This document shows positions 1-8,297 of a stretch of DNA of 64,000 nucleotides, one piece after another. Each line of letters starts with the position of its first letter. Position 1 is the first letter of the stretch. The stretch lies in NCBI RefSeq assembly GCF_031454155.1, contig NZ_JAVDQG010000001.1, forward strand, positions 124,001-188,000, read 5' to 3'. The notes under the pieces are model-generated. The model saw nothing but the letters and a program-made list of their open reading frames with translations, was not told the DNA's origin and made no database searches. This DNA is from Desmospora profundinema (GTDB lineage Bacteria > Bacillota > Bacilli > Thermoactinomycetales > DSM-45169). The position numbers were made by a program, and so were the translations under genes.

Positions 1-1077
1 GAAGGGGCCTTTCCCCTCGCAAAATTGCGGGCGGATGTATGCCGGGACAAACCCGGGGAAAGAGAAGGCATCAGTGACGCCTTCATCGTGTGCCACTTGA
101 CGAATGTTGTTGCCGTAATCAAAGGCGATGCTCCCCTTTTGCTGCATGTCCAGCATGGCTTTGACATGGACGGCCATGCTTTCTTTCGCCTGGGCGACCA
201 ACTGGTCGGGATTGTGTTTCCGCATGGCATCCGCTTCTTCCAGTGTCATTCCCCGGGGAAGATAGCCGTTTAAGGGGTCGTGAGCGGATGTCTGGTCCGT
301 CACCACATCCGGTGTAAACCCGATCTCCACCATCTTCGGCAACACTTCAGCGGCATTTCCCACCAGCCCGATGGAAAGGGGACGGCCTTTTTCCTTCGCT
401 TCTTCCGCCAGACGGATCGCCTCATCCAGACTGGTCGTCATGCGATCCAGATAGCGGGTGTCCAAGCGTCGCTGGATTCGGCCGGGATCGGCTTCCACCG
501 CGATCATGACTCCATCGTTTAAGGTGACGGACAGTGGTTGGGCTCCCCCCATGCCGCCCAGTCCCGCCGTTACCACGATTCGTCCTTTCAGGCTGCCGCC
601 AAAGTGCTGGCGTGCACAGGAGGCGAAGGTTTCATACGTTCCTTGCAAAATGCCCTGACTGCCGATGTAAATCCAGCTCCCCGCCGTCATCTGACCGTAC
701 ATCATTAACCCTTTTTGGTCTAATTCGTGAAAGTGGTCCCAATTTGCCCATCGAGGAACCAGGTTGGAGTTGGCCAGAAGGACCCGCGGCGCATCCCGGT
801 GTGTACGAAATACCGCTACCGGTTTACCGGATTGGATCAGCATCGTTTCTTCATCGCCCAACCGTTTCAATGTCTCCACAATGGCGTGATAAGACGACCA
901 ATCCCGTGCCGCTTTGCCGATGCCGCCGTACACGACCAAATCCTCGGGGCGTTCCGCCACATCCGGGTCCAGGTTGTTCATCAGCATACGCAAAGCCGCT
1001 TCCTGTACCCATCCCCGTGTGTTTAAACTGCTGCCCCGCGGGGCGCGGATGACATGTTCCGCCGCCTGTTTGTCCAT
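1..1077 (-). CDS. hutU: Urocanate hydratase (urocanase), 5' part only
   Basis: Second enzyme of histidine degradation; it converts urocanate to imidazolone propionate in the cytoplasm using tightly bound NAD. The gene runs off the left window edge, so only residues 1-359 are present (the family is about 550 residues). The reading frame opens with [18 protein letters not shown] and contains [14 protein letters not shown] near residue 53 and the NAD-domain signature [15 protein letters not shown] near residue 170, both typical of urocanase. The catalytic C-terminal half is outside the window. The start is fixed by a GGAGGAGGG ribosome binding site just upstream. The AraC-type gene immediately upstream on the same strand may be its regulator, but that is inference; no other hut gene is visible. 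Confidence 0.93.
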   Translation of the reverse strand, partial: MDKQAAEHVIRAPRGSSLNTRGWVQEAALRMLMNNLDPDVAERPEDLVVYGGIGKAARDWSSYHAIVETLKRLGDEETMLIQSGKPVAVFRTHRDAPRVLLANSNLVPRWANWDHFHELDQKGLMMYGQMTAGSWIYIGSQGILQGTYETFASCARQHFGGSLKGRIVVTAGLGGMGGAQPLSVTLNDGVMIAVEADPGRIQRRLDTRYLDRMTTSLDEAIRLAEEAKEKGRPLSIGLVGNAAEVLPKMVEIGFTPDVVTDQTSAHDPLNGYLPRGMTLEEADAMRKHNPDQLVAQAKESMAVHVKAMLDMQQKGSIAFDYGNNIRQVAHDEGVTDAFSFPGFVPAYIRPQFCEGKGPF

Positions 1078-1213
1078 GGGATATCCCTCCTCCATTAAGC
1101 TCCTTTTGATCATACAGACAAAAACAACCCCGCTGATAGAGGAGGGCTGTTGGAATGAGGATGAATCTTTTAGCAGGGAGCCTGGCGAGCATGTGGCTTT
1201 TTCGACTTATCCT

Positions 1214-2716
1214 TCACTTTTTTTGGATAGAGTCACTATTTTTATCTCGGTAGTCTCGGGGTGAGCACTTTTGGTGGGATCGGAAAACCCGGCTGAAGTA
1301 GTTGGCATTGGGGTAACCCACACGCCGGGCCACTTCCTGGATCGGGAAAGGGGTGCTTTCCAGCAGCCGGCAGGCCTCCCGCAGCCGGATCTGAGTGAGG
1401 TGTCGCTGAAAAGGGGTCCCATTCACTGCGAAAAGGTGGCTCAGATAGGAGGGGTTGCGTTGGACGTGTTTGGCCACTTCTTCCAATCCCAGATCGGGGC
1501 GGTGGTAATGCTCTTCCATGTAGCGGATTCCCTGTTCCAATATGTTTCCACGCCCCCGGCGTCGGTTTTCAAAGGAGGCCTCCATCAAACGGTCCGCCAA
1601 GCGGGCCAAATCGTTGATGATTCGATACAAGACCGGGCTGTACAAAATGGATGAGAACACTTGGTGGTATGCCGCTTCCAGATGAGGCTGTTTGTGCAAC
1701 AGATGGCTGCGCATAAATCGTCTCAGCTGAGCCAGGATGCTGGTCAACCGGGTACGCAGGAGGCCGGGTTCCGGGTAGGGAACCTCCCCGATTGCCATGT
1801 CCGTTCGCAGCCACTCTTCGATCGCCTGGATGTCACCCCGGTCCAAGCGCTCCATCCAATCCCGTTGTTCCAACGGGCTTAAAAAGGGATCGATGGTTCG
1901 CCATTGGATGGGGCGATCCACCAAAACAAGCTGTTGGTCTCCCATAAAAAAGCGCAGGGATAGTGCTCCGTAGGCTGCATGGTAACGCTGGTACAGGGAG
2001 GGACCTGCCGGTTGTGACAAATGGGCGGCCATAAACAGGGGACGGTGTCCTCCTTCTGTCCACCGTGTCAGGATGCGTTGACCCTCCCGCCGGAACAGGT
2101 CGGCTTCGTCTCCGGAGAAAGGGGGGAACAAACAGAGGACCGCATCAGGAAGCGCTTGAAATTGCGGGATCCCCGGCACGGAAAAAGGAAATGACCGGAG
2201 AAAGTCCATCAGCTCTTTTAAATAGGCTGCCTCTGTTTGCAAAATCAGCATGCTGCCCCGGAAGGGTTGTTCGTCGTCGATAAACAGGGAGAGGGAAAGA
2301 TTTCCGAGCGGGGCAGGGAGGGCCGCAGATTTAGGAGAAGGGCTGTCTTCTTTTATTCGATGTAAGAGACTTCTTAGGCTTTTTTGCACTTGTTCCGCCA
2401 CCAGCGGTTTCAGCCACAGTTCGGCGGACCGGAGTTGGATCGCCCGTGATGCCTGTTCAAAGGTGGATTCTGCCGTCATGGCGACGACCCAGCATCGGTG
2501 GTGGTTCACTCTATGACGGAATCGATCCCACTGAGCAGGAGGGATTAATTCCAGTTCCACACACAACAGATCGGGCACTTCCTGCTCCAGCTTTTCCATC
2601 AATTCCGAAAAGGAGGCGACCTGGCGGATCAAACGGGGAGGAGCCGACAGAGAGCTGGCCAGCCATTCCAACCCGGTTCGTTCTTTTGGATTACGGTCTG
2701 CAATTACCAGCTTCAT
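1214..2716 (-). CDS. AraC-family transcriptional regulator with degenerate receiver-like N-terminus
   Basis: A 500-residue protein. Residues 1-125 resemble a CheY-type receiver (opening MKLVIADRNPKERTG), but the position expected for the phosphorylated Asp reads CVELELI, so normal phosphotransfer is doubtful. A middle region of about 270 residues has no domain I recognise. Residues 400-495 form a double helix-turn-helix AraC domain (LGLEEVAKHVQRNPSYLSHL and IQEVARRVGYPNANYFSRVF). The layout recalls YesN-type regulators, but no sensor kinase is adjacent. It is followed on the same strand by hutU after about 135 bp, so control of histidine use is possible but unproven. The start has a GGGGGCC ribosome binding site. 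Confidence 0.85.
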   Translation of the reverse strand: MKLVIADRNPKERTGLEWLASSLSAPPRLIRQVASFSELMEKLEQEVPDLLCVELELIPPAQWDRFRHRVNHHRCWVVAMTAESTFEQASRAIQLRSAELWLKPLVAEQVQKSLRSLLHRIKEDSPSPKSAALPAPLGNLSLSLFIDDEQPFRGSMLILQTEAAYLKELMDFLRSFPFSVPGIPQFQALPDAVLCLFPPFSGDEADLFRREGQRILTRWTEGGHRPLFMAAHLSQPAGPSLYQRYHAAYGALSLRFFMGDQQLVLVDRPIQWRTIDPFLSPLEQRDWMERLDRGDIQAIEEWLRTDMAIGEVPYPEPGLLRTRLTSILAQLRRFMRSHLLHKQPHLEAAYHQVFSSILYSPVLYRIINDLARLADRLMEASFENRRRGRGNILEQGIRYMEEHYHRPDLGLEEVAKHVQRNPSYLSHLFAVNGTPFQRHLTQIRLREACRLLESTPFPIQEVARRVGYPNANYFSRVFRSHQKCSPRDYRDKNSDSIQKK

Positions 2717-2870
2717 CGTTCAGGCCCCCTTTGATATAGGTTGTTTCGTCCCTTTGATCTATGGGAGGAGGGTGGAGCAGGCGCTATAATGGTAATCGAT
2801 ATTATCCCTCATCTTCAACAAACGACTTGGGGGTTCCTCTTTTTTACAGGGTGAGAAAGGCGGTTATCGG

Positions 2871-3725
2871 ATGGGCTGGCGAAACGGGCTGGCAGTCATG
2901 GTTGTTTGGAGCCTGATGGTGGGATTGACGGCGTGCGGAGAAGCGGAAGGAGAACACCGAATGGGCGGGAAGGAGGATGAAAAAAGATCCGCCCCTGTGG
3001 TGGAAGCGGAGGCCGTCCCCGCAAGGGAGAAGCGGGAGTGGCAATCCGATTATAGAATTCGGGTGCCGCAGGAATGGGGTGAGCAGGTAACGGGTGTCGT
3101 TTCCCGAATCCAGACTTCCGAACAGGCGATCGCCCTTACGCTGGATGCGTGCGGAGGGGATCAGGGAAGTGGATACGATCGGGAATTGGTGGAGTTTCTA
3201 AGAAAACAGGAAGTGCCAGCCACCCTGTTTATTAATAAACGGTGGTTGGAAGCCAATCCGAAAACGTTGGAGGAACTGGCGTCCGATCCGCTGTTCACCA
3301 TCGAGAATCACGGGACGGAACACCGTCCACTATCCATCAACGGTCGGTCTGTCTATGGAATCACCGGCACTCCCAACGTGGAGGCGGTGGTGGAGGAGAT
3401 CGAAGAGAATCAGCGGGCGATATCAGAACGGACCGGCCGAAAGCCTCGCTTTTTCCGATCGGGTACCGCCTATTATGATGAAGTGGCGGTGGAGATTGCA
3501 TCGGAGTTGGGCGTGAAGGTGATTCACTTTGATGTGGTGGGGGACGCAGGTGCTACATGGTCTGCGGAAGAGGTGGAACGCGCCCTGATGGCGAGCCGTC
3601 CCGGCTCCATCATCATCCTTCATATGAATCAGCCCCACAGCGGGACGGCGGAAGGGGTGATTCGTGCTGTTCCACGCTTGCAGGAGCAGGGTTTTCGGTT
3701 TGTCAAATTGGATGAGTATCTGTGA
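2871..3725 (+). CDS. Polysaccharide deacetylase family lipoprotein
   Basis: A NodB-homology carbohydrate esterase, 284 residues, predicted to remove acetyl groups from cell-wall or other surface polysaccharide on the outer face of the membrane. A signal peptide ends in a lipobox (LTAC, Cys near residue 22). The NodB domain starts near residue 80: AIALTLDACGG stands in for the usual TFDDG metal and base motif, and the metal-binding HxxxH-like element is NHGTEHRPLS. FFRSGTAYYDE matches the RPP..Y motif region loosely, and IIILHMNQPHSGTA near the C-terminus is the LxxH motif. Substitutions in motif 1 make the substrate uncertain. It appears to be a single-gene unit on the plus strand. Confidence 0.85.
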   Translation: MGWRNGLAVMVVWSLMVGLTACGEAEGEHRMGGKEDEKRSAPVVEAEAVPAREKREWQSDYRIRVPQEWGEQVTGVVSRIQTSEQAIALTLDACGGDQGSGYDRELVEFLRKQEVPATLFINKRWLEANPKTLEELASDPLFTIENHGTEHRPLSINGRSVYGITGTPNVEAVVEEIEENQRAISERTGRKPRFFRSGTAYYDEVAVEIASELGVKVIHFDVVGDAGATWSAEEVERALMASRPGSIIILHMNQPHSGTAEGVIRAVPRLQEQGFRFVKLDEYL

Positions 3726-3926
3726 GGAGATGAGAGTGGGGGACATGGGGGGCGATGGAGGAGCTTGATTGGGAAAGAGATGTTGGGGTCAATCGTAGAA
3801 AGGTGATCTCCCAAACGTTTGACGACTGGATGCATAGGAGTGAATCGTACAGCCGATAAAGATTTTACGTATGGCCCACACCGCCTCCTTGCGACAGGCA
3901 TATTCTATCAACGGGAGGTAGGGAAT

Positions 3927-4196
3927 ATGGACATACAGATTTTTGGTGTCTGGATGGTCCCGTTGATTGTCGGTTTGGTGGAATTGGCCAAGTGGTTTGG
4001 TCTTCCCACACGGTTGTGTCCGCTGTTGTCTATCACCCTGGGGATTGCAGCGGGTTGGGGACTGGCCTATCCGACTGAACCGGTCCAGGGGATCTTGGTC
4101 GGTTTGGCATTGGGTTTGTCGGCGAGCGGACTGTACAGCGGAAGCAAGCATCTTGCAGAACATTACCGCAGACCAAAAAATCCCAATAAAAAATAG
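3927..4196 (+). CDS. Small membrane protein, holin-like topology, function unknown
   Basis: An 89-residue protein with two to three hydrophobic segments (about residues 6-20, 28-48 and 53-68) and a short basic C-terminal tail ending RRPKNPNKK. I chose the internal ATG because it follows GGGAGGTAGGGAAT, whereas longer readings have no ribosome binding site. The arrangement resembles small phage-holin-like proteins encoded in Bacillales chromosomes, but there are no prophage genes nearby, so function is open. A strong intrinsic terminator follows directly, so it is probably transcribed alone. Confidence 0.7.
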   Translation: MDIQIFGVWMVPLIVGLVELAKWFGLPTRLCPLLSITLGIAAGWGLAYPTEPVQGILVGLALGLSASGLYSGSKHLAEHYRRPKNPNKK

Positions 4197-4232
4197 AAAA
4201 AACAACCGGCGGACAGGCCGGTTGTTTTTCTG
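4197..4232 (+). terminator. Rho-independent terminator after the small membrane protein
   Basis: The inverted repeat AACAACCGGC / GCCGGTTGTT, with a six-base loop and A- and T-runs on the two sides, begins at the stop codon of the preceding gene. Confidence 0.9.
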
Positions 4233-4346
4233 TACATATGGAATGTCAACCATTCTATTTGCTATAAAAACAAAGGTAAGGAGAGGATGTCGGAGTCTTT
4301 TAGAATCCTGATGTCAGTTAAATTTATTTTTAACTATAAAATAAAG

Positions 4347-4375
4347 TTGACAGAAAAGACGGATAACGATATGAA
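4347..4375 (+). promoter_or_regulatory. Sigma-A-type promoter for the second AraC regulator
   Basis: TTGACA (4347-4352) and TATGAA (4370-4375) are separated by 17 bp, about 55 bp upstream of the GTG start. Just upstream is a small inverted repeat GTTAAA / TTTAAC that could be an operator. Confidence 0.6.
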
Positions 4376-4429
4376 TGAGATAACCATTTCTATTCTCGTA
4401 ACAAATAAATAGGATGGGAGAGTGAAACG

Positions 4430-5428
4430 GTGGACTTCCATCTTTCAACCTTGGATCCGTTATGCTGGCTGAATCAAGCCCAGGAAAAAGTGGGAGGGGT
4501 CCGGGAATCTAGGGGCCCGGAGGAAAGGTGGATATGGTCCGGTCCAACCGGAGGAGGGTGGATTCGGTCCGTCCGCTTTCCCTCTGGCATGCAACTTTAT
4601 CAGGCAAGTATGAAATGGACCCAAACCATACGAATCCTCTGTCGTTTGGATGATCCGTTGCTGGCTCTTCACTTTTGCATGGAAGGACAAGTGGAGGCAA
4701 CGATGGACGGGATGAAGGAGGGACTGTCATTGCTGCAGGCCGGTCACAGTCATGTGTTGTATGCCCCGCAGTTAAGAGGAGTCTACCGCTTTCCCGCAGG
4801 CCGGAGGCTCTCCTTTGCCACTTTGATGCTCAATCCCAAAACATTTTACGCCTTTGCCGAACCCAGGGGATTCTCGCTTCCCGTCTCTCATCCATGGGAC
4901 GAGCATCAATCTGATTCGGCTCTCCTATCGCCAGATACACAAATGATCCTGCATCAGATTCAAAATCATGAACCGGGAGAAGGTTGGATCCCCTTTTTAT
5001 ATCTGGAGAGCAAATGCATGGAGCTGCTGGCGTTACGCTTGAAGCGTCTCTGGGACAAAGGGGAATCAGGGGAAGCTCCCATGGGAGCGGAGGATTTACG
5101 GCAGGTGGAACAGGCTTGCTGCATTTTGAATGAGGAAATGGAAGATCCCCCCGCAGTGGCGGAGTTGGCCAGGCGCGTCTGTCTTAATGAGTGGAAATTA
5201 CGCAGGGGTTTTCGGCAGTTGTATGGAACGACTGTCGTTCGCTGTCTTCGGGATTTACGGATGGAGAGAGCGCGGAGGTTGTTGGAAGAGACGGAGCATA
5301 ATGTAACAGAGATCGCTTGCGTGGTCGGATACTCTCATACCAGCCACTTTATCGCTTCTTTCAAAAAGAAATACGGGGTGACACCTAAAGTGTATCGTTC
5401 TTATCGAAAGGAAAGAGAGCTCTCTTGA
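4430..5428 (+). CDS. AraC-family transcriptional regulator (PchR-like)
   Basis: A 332-residue regulator. The N-terminal sensing domain (residues 1-210) contains FCMEGQVEATMDG and LLQAGHSHVLYAPQLRG, a pattern seen in PchR/YqhC-like AraC proteins that sense siderophores or other small molecules. The C-terminal double helix-turn-helix (about residues 230-330) shows AVAELARRVCLNEWKLRRGF followed by VTEIACVVGYSHTSHFIASF, and ends in the usual YGVTPKVYRS. The GTG start follows AGGATGGGAGAG. It is monocistronic, with its own promoter upstream and a perfect hairpin downstream. No siderophore genes are adjacent, so the ligand cannot be assigned. Confidence 0.88.
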   Translation: MDFHLSTLDPLCWLNQAQEKVGGVRESRGPEERWIWSGPTGGGWIRSVRFPSGMQLYQASMKWTQTIRILCRLDDPLLALHFCMEGQVEATMDGMKEGLSLLQAGHSHVLYAPQLRGVYRFPAGRRLSFATLMLNPKTFYAFAEPRGFSLPVSHPWDEHQSDSALLSPDTQMILHQIQNHEPGEGWIPFLYLESKCMELLALRLKRLWDKGESGEAPMGAEDLRQVEQACCILNEEMEDPPAVAELARRVCLNEWKLRRGFRQLYGTTVVRCLRDLRMERARRLLEETEHNVTEIACVVGYSHTSHFIASFKKKYGVTPKVYRSYRKERELS

Positions 5429-5528
5429 CCACTCCCCATGCGTAAACGCAGGGGATTCTCGGGTAATCTCCAGTAACCCGGAGAAATAGACCAAGCGAAC
5501 CCCGTGAGCCCCACGGTCTCTCGCTGAA

Positions 5529-5564
5529 TTTGAAAAGTCCTCCCCGTATGGGGAGGACTTTTCA
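5529..5564 (+). terminator. Rho-independent terminator-like hairpin
   Basis: A perfect 13-bp inverted repeat, AAAAGTCCTCCCC / GGGGAGGACTTTT, with a four-base loop. It lies about 100 bp after the AraC gene and could act on both strands. Confidence 0.8.
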
Positions 5565-5936
5565 CCGTATATATGCTCCTGTGATTGACCCTCTTTGATG
5601 TCTCTCTGTCACGAAAATGATCAGGGCTTCTCCGACGAAAGGGAAGCCTTTCAAGGCGTCCCGTGAATGGTTTCCAAAGGACAGTGATGGGACTCCTAAT
5701 AACCGTACCCTGGGATGACCGAGTTAGTGTTTTTGGCCCAGGGAGACTTGGAATGATGGGATCCCTTCTTTCGAACGACCCATGACCTTTTTCCCCTATA
5801 TACTTTATTCGTAAACAAACTTTCGTTTGTGTCCACTTTTGAAAAAAATTCTTATGAACCATGTTAGTCCGGTAGGGATGGAGGGATGATATCGCTGTTT
5901 TCTTTTTCATAGCATGGAAGGAAGGGAGGAATGGGG
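5565..5936. other. Non-coding interval with small inverted repeats only
   Basis: No credible gene is seen on either strand. The interval holds a CCCTGGG / CCCAGGG inverted repeat (about 5708-5745), a GGCTTC / GAAGCC repeat near 5615-5640, and ACAAAC / GTTTGT near 5814-5830 in an AT-rich part that may hold the promoter for the next genes. None matches a riboswitch family I can recognise. Confidence 0.4.
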
Positions 5937-6275
5937 ATGAATCAGGTGGATCGCACGGCGGAAAGCTTTTGCGGGATGGTGGGAGGATGGCTGGGAGTGG
6001 CAGGAATGAGTGCTCACATGCTGGAAATCTGGTTTGTGGAAACCGGATGGGTCCGAACGGGAGGAATCGTCATCCATTTGGCAGCGGCAGCTGTACTGCT
6101 ACGCGCCGCCTGCCTGGCGACACCTGCACGCCTGGAACGGCATCCCCGTCGAAGTGCCGTCTGGATGGCGGCAGGTGCTGTTGTGGGGTTGTTCTTCTCC
6201 TGGTTTACCATGATTACGTCCGGTTTGCTCTTCCTGGGAGCCTGGTTGGCTGTCCGCAGGAAGTCAGCCGACTGA
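5937..6275 (+). CDS. Small integral membrane protein, unknown function
   Basis: A 112-residue protein with three hydrophobic segments (about residues 10-30, 40-60 and 78-105) and a basic loop ARLERHPRRSA between segments two and three. The ATG used here sits 7 bases after GGAGG; an ATG two codons earlier abuts the ribosome binding site and is less likely. It lies 79 bp upstream of the DUF819 permease on the same strand, so the two may be cotranscribed. I recognise no family. Confidence 0.65.
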   Translation: MNQVDRTAESFCGMVGGWLGVAGMSAHMLEIWFVETGWVRTGGIVIHLAAAAVLLRAACLATPARLERHPRRSAVWMAAGAVVGLFFSWFTMITSGLLFLGAWLAVRRKSAD

Positions 6276-6354
6276 TCAGGCGAGTAACGATGTGATGAAT
6301 TGAAATAAGAAGGAGGCTGCATCACCACCTTGAACAAGATTGGAGGAATTGAGT

Positions 6355-7539
6355 ATGTCCGGTGAAGCGTGGGTGACGGATCCGTTTGGAGTAGGTGCCG
6401 TCATTACCGTGCTAATCGCTGTTTCCTTCTGGTTGGACCGACAGATTCGCCTGTTTTCTTTTTTGGGAACGGCGATTCTGGTGATTACCGGAGCGGCGAT
6501 TCTGGTTAACCTTCAGGTTATACCGGCCTCCATCGGTCAGGCAGAGGGAGAGTTGAATCCCCTTTATGTTTTTGCCGGTGATTATGGAATTCCACTGGCG
6601 ATTGTGTTGTTGCTCTTGTCCACGGATTTATCCAGTCTGCGTCGGTTGGGGAAACCTGCTGGAATCGCTTTTACCCTGGGAGCCCTGGGAACGATGATCG
6701 GAGCGGTGGTGGCCATCGCGGTGACCGCAGGCAGCATCGGTGAAGAAGCATGGAAGGTGGGAGGACAGTTTACCGCCAGTTATATCGGGGGCGGAGTCAA
6801 CTATGCGGCTGTCGGGAATGCCCTGGACACCTCCGAATCCATGTTTGCTGCCGGAGCGGCGGCGGATAACATCATGACCAACTTATGGATCGTGATGACC
6901 GCTTTGCTGCCGGTTGTGTTGCGGCGTTTTTACCCTTCTATCCGGAATCATTCGGGAAGTAAAGCGTCCCCGATGAAAACGGGGTTGGCACGGAGGTCCT
7001 TTTCCATCCATGGATTGGTCACTCTGGTTGCCGTCACCTTTACCATCGTGGCAATTGCCGAGTGGCTGACCCCTCGGGTCAATCAGACCGTCGGATGGGA
7101 AATTCCTTCGGTGTTGTGGTATACCACGTTGGCGCTGGCAGTCGGCTGGCTGACTCCCGTAAACCGTTTGACCGGCGGGGAGGAATTGGGGAATTTTATC
7201 CTTCACTTCTTTTTTGCCACCATGGGAGCGGGTACGATCCTCCATACTTTGGCGGAAAAGGGGCCGGTCGTTTTCTTGTTCCTGACGATTCTCGTTGCCG
7301 TTCATGCCCTCGTCCTGTTTGGAGCGGGGCGTTGGTTCAAGGTGGAGGTGGAAGTACTGGCAACCGCCAGCCAAGCCTGCGTCGGCGGACCGTCCACCGC
7401 TGTGGCCCTGGCCAGCTCCAAAGGCTGGCACAGTCTTGTCACGCCGGCTGTGCTTTTGGGTGTCTTGGGATACACCTTCGGCAACTACATCGGGGTGCTC
7501 ATGGGGCAGCTCTTGCGCTGGATGCTGGGGGGAGCCTAG
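6355..7539 (+). CDS. DUF819 family integral membrane protein (YjcL-like)
   Basis: A 394-residue polytopic membrane protein with about ten hydrophobic segments. The segment around residues 60-100 (VFAGDYGIPLAIVLLLLSTD) and the glycine-rich FTASYIGGGVNYAAVGNAL near residue 145 match the DUF819/YjcL family, whose transported substrate is not established. A C-terminal CVGGPSTAVALASSKGW is also a conserved element of this family. The ATG follows TTGGAGGAATTGAGT, which decides against the TTG five codons upstream. Its TAG stop codon coincides with the first bases of an interspersed repeat, so the extreme C-terminus may have been altered by insertion of that element. Confidence 0.88.
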   Translation: MSGEAWVTDPFGVGAVITVLIAVSFWLDRQIRLFSFLGTAILVITGAAILVNLQVIPASIGQAEGELNPLYVFAGDYGIPLAIVLLLLSTDLSSLRRLGKPAGIAFTLGALGTMIGAVVAIAVTAGSIGEEAWKVGGQFTASYIGGGVNYAAVGNALDTSESMFAAGAAADNIMTNLWIVMTALLPVVLRRFYPSIRNHSGSKASPMKTGLARRSFSIHGLVTLVAVTFTIVAIAEWLTPRVNQTVGWEIPSVLWYTTLALAVGWLTPVNRLTGGEELGNFILHFFFATMGAGTILHTLAEKGPVVFLFLTILVAVHALVLFGAGRWFKVEVEVLATASQACVGGPSTAVALASSKGWHSLVTPAVLLGVLGYTFGNYIGVLMGQLLRWMLGGA

Positions 7540-7650
7540 GCCTGTCTGGTCATTCCATCTTCCGGGAGAAGAAGGGAGGGTCGGGTTGGCTTTTGGTTCG
7601 CCTTTGCACTCATAGAGCACAAGTCTCGCCAGGGTCACTTTGTTCTGTAG
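7537..7650 (-). repeat. Interspersed repeat, copy A (partial)
   Basis: The stretch beginning TAGGCCTGTCTGGTCATT and continuing through GGCTTTTGGTTCGCCTTTG and GAGCACAAGTCTCGCC is nearly identical to parts of 13112-13311 and to the reverse complement of 23941-24146. Only about 110 bp of the element remains; the far end found in the other copies is missing. Confidence 0.8.
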
Positions 7651-7854
7651 CTGTGATATTCCCTGTAGGGATCTTGATGGTTCGCCCATTTGCTTCCTCA
7701 TGAAGTAGCGTAGATCATGGGCTTGTAGCATGGTTTTAAACATTGCCTTAAACATGGAAACAGGGTTTTTGAAACCAAGAAGATAACTATGCAAGTGTCG
7801 GCATATCTGTAAAGAAGCTTTGGCCCTTGAATTCTTCCAAAAAAAGATGGACAA
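7651..7854 (-). pseudogene. Possible relic coding sequence next to repeat copy A
   Basis: The minus strand is open from a start at 7854, with a plausible protein-like composition (for example HLHSYLLGFKNPVSMFKAMF, then MLQAHDLRYFMRKQMGEPS), and then runs into the repeat, where the frame reads ARLVLYECKGEP. The same ECKGEP reading appears in the repeat copy at 13112-13311. There is no clear ribosome binding site, and the frame continues antisense through the DUF819 gene, so this is at best the decayed 3' end of a mobile-element gene. No transposase motif was recognised. Confidence 0.25.
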
Positions 7855-7902
7855 ACAGGTGAATCCTTTTGTATATTTGGTTTGAATAAAAAATTCATAA
7901 TA

Positions 7903-8078
7903 AAAGGACAGGTGCCGGCCGTTTGCCTGACGGTTCGGTTAAAAGGGAAGTTCGGTGAAAGTCCGACGCGGTCCCGCCACTGTGAATGGGAGCAAACTGC
8001 ATGATGTCACTGTTCTTGTTAAAGAACGGGAAGACGCAGGGAGCGATGACCATCAGCCAGGAGACCTGCCTGTCCTTC
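7903..8078 (+). ncRNA. Cobalamin (B12) riboswitch
   Basis: The classic conserved blocks occur in order: AGGTGCC, TTAAAAGGGAA, GGTGAAAGTCCGACGCGGTC, CCGCCACTGTG, TGATGTCACTG, GGGAAGACGCAGGGAGCGAT and AGCCAGGAGACCTGCC. P1 is formed by GGACAGG (7907-7912) pairing with CCTGTCC (8069-8075). It lies in the leader of the cobA-hemD cluster and is expected to switch the cluster off when adenosylcobalamin is plentiful. Confidence 0.97.
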
Positions 8079-8172
8079 GGATCACCATGGGTACCTACGA
8101 GGATGGGGGAGGTGACGTGACGGGAGAGCCGGTTCGCAGGATTTGGTCGGAACTGGTGCTGTCTTCATGCGC

Positions 8173-8203
8173 ACAAAACGCATCCGGGAGGATGCGTTTT
8201 TTA
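8173..8203 (+). terminator. Riboswitch-controlled attenuator
   Basis: A perfect AAAACGCATCC / GGATGCGTTTT stem with a GGGA loop and six T residues, about 95 bp after the riboswitch and 95 bp before the cobA-hemD start. This is the expected expression platform for transcriptional attenuation. Confidence 0.85.
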
Positions 8204-8297
8204 GTGGAACGTGAGCCGGAAAGCTGGCTCCTGCCGGGGGTCCCGGAGAAAACGATAAGGAGCTTCATTCAGTACAGAGGACCATGGGGGAGAGGAA

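Noticed and set aside
4370-4400. Possible Fur box before the PchR-like AraC regulator
   Set aside because: The GATAAC-containing sequence matches the Fur consensus poorly and has no convincing symmetry.
5401-5910. Open frame of 169 codons on the minus strand after the AraC gene
   Set aside because: It overlaps the AraC 3' end and a terminator hairpin, has no ribosome binding site, and its composition is not protein-like.
5700-5930. Possible riboswitch or T-box in the leader of the small membrane protein and DUF819 genes
   Set aside because: Only isolated inverted repeats are present; no conserved aptamer or T-box sequence blocks were found.
6883-7854. Long minus-strand open frame of 323 codons
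   Set aside because: Most of it is antisense to the clearly coding DUF819 gene. Only the first 65 or so codons, outside that gene, may be a relic, and these are listed as such.
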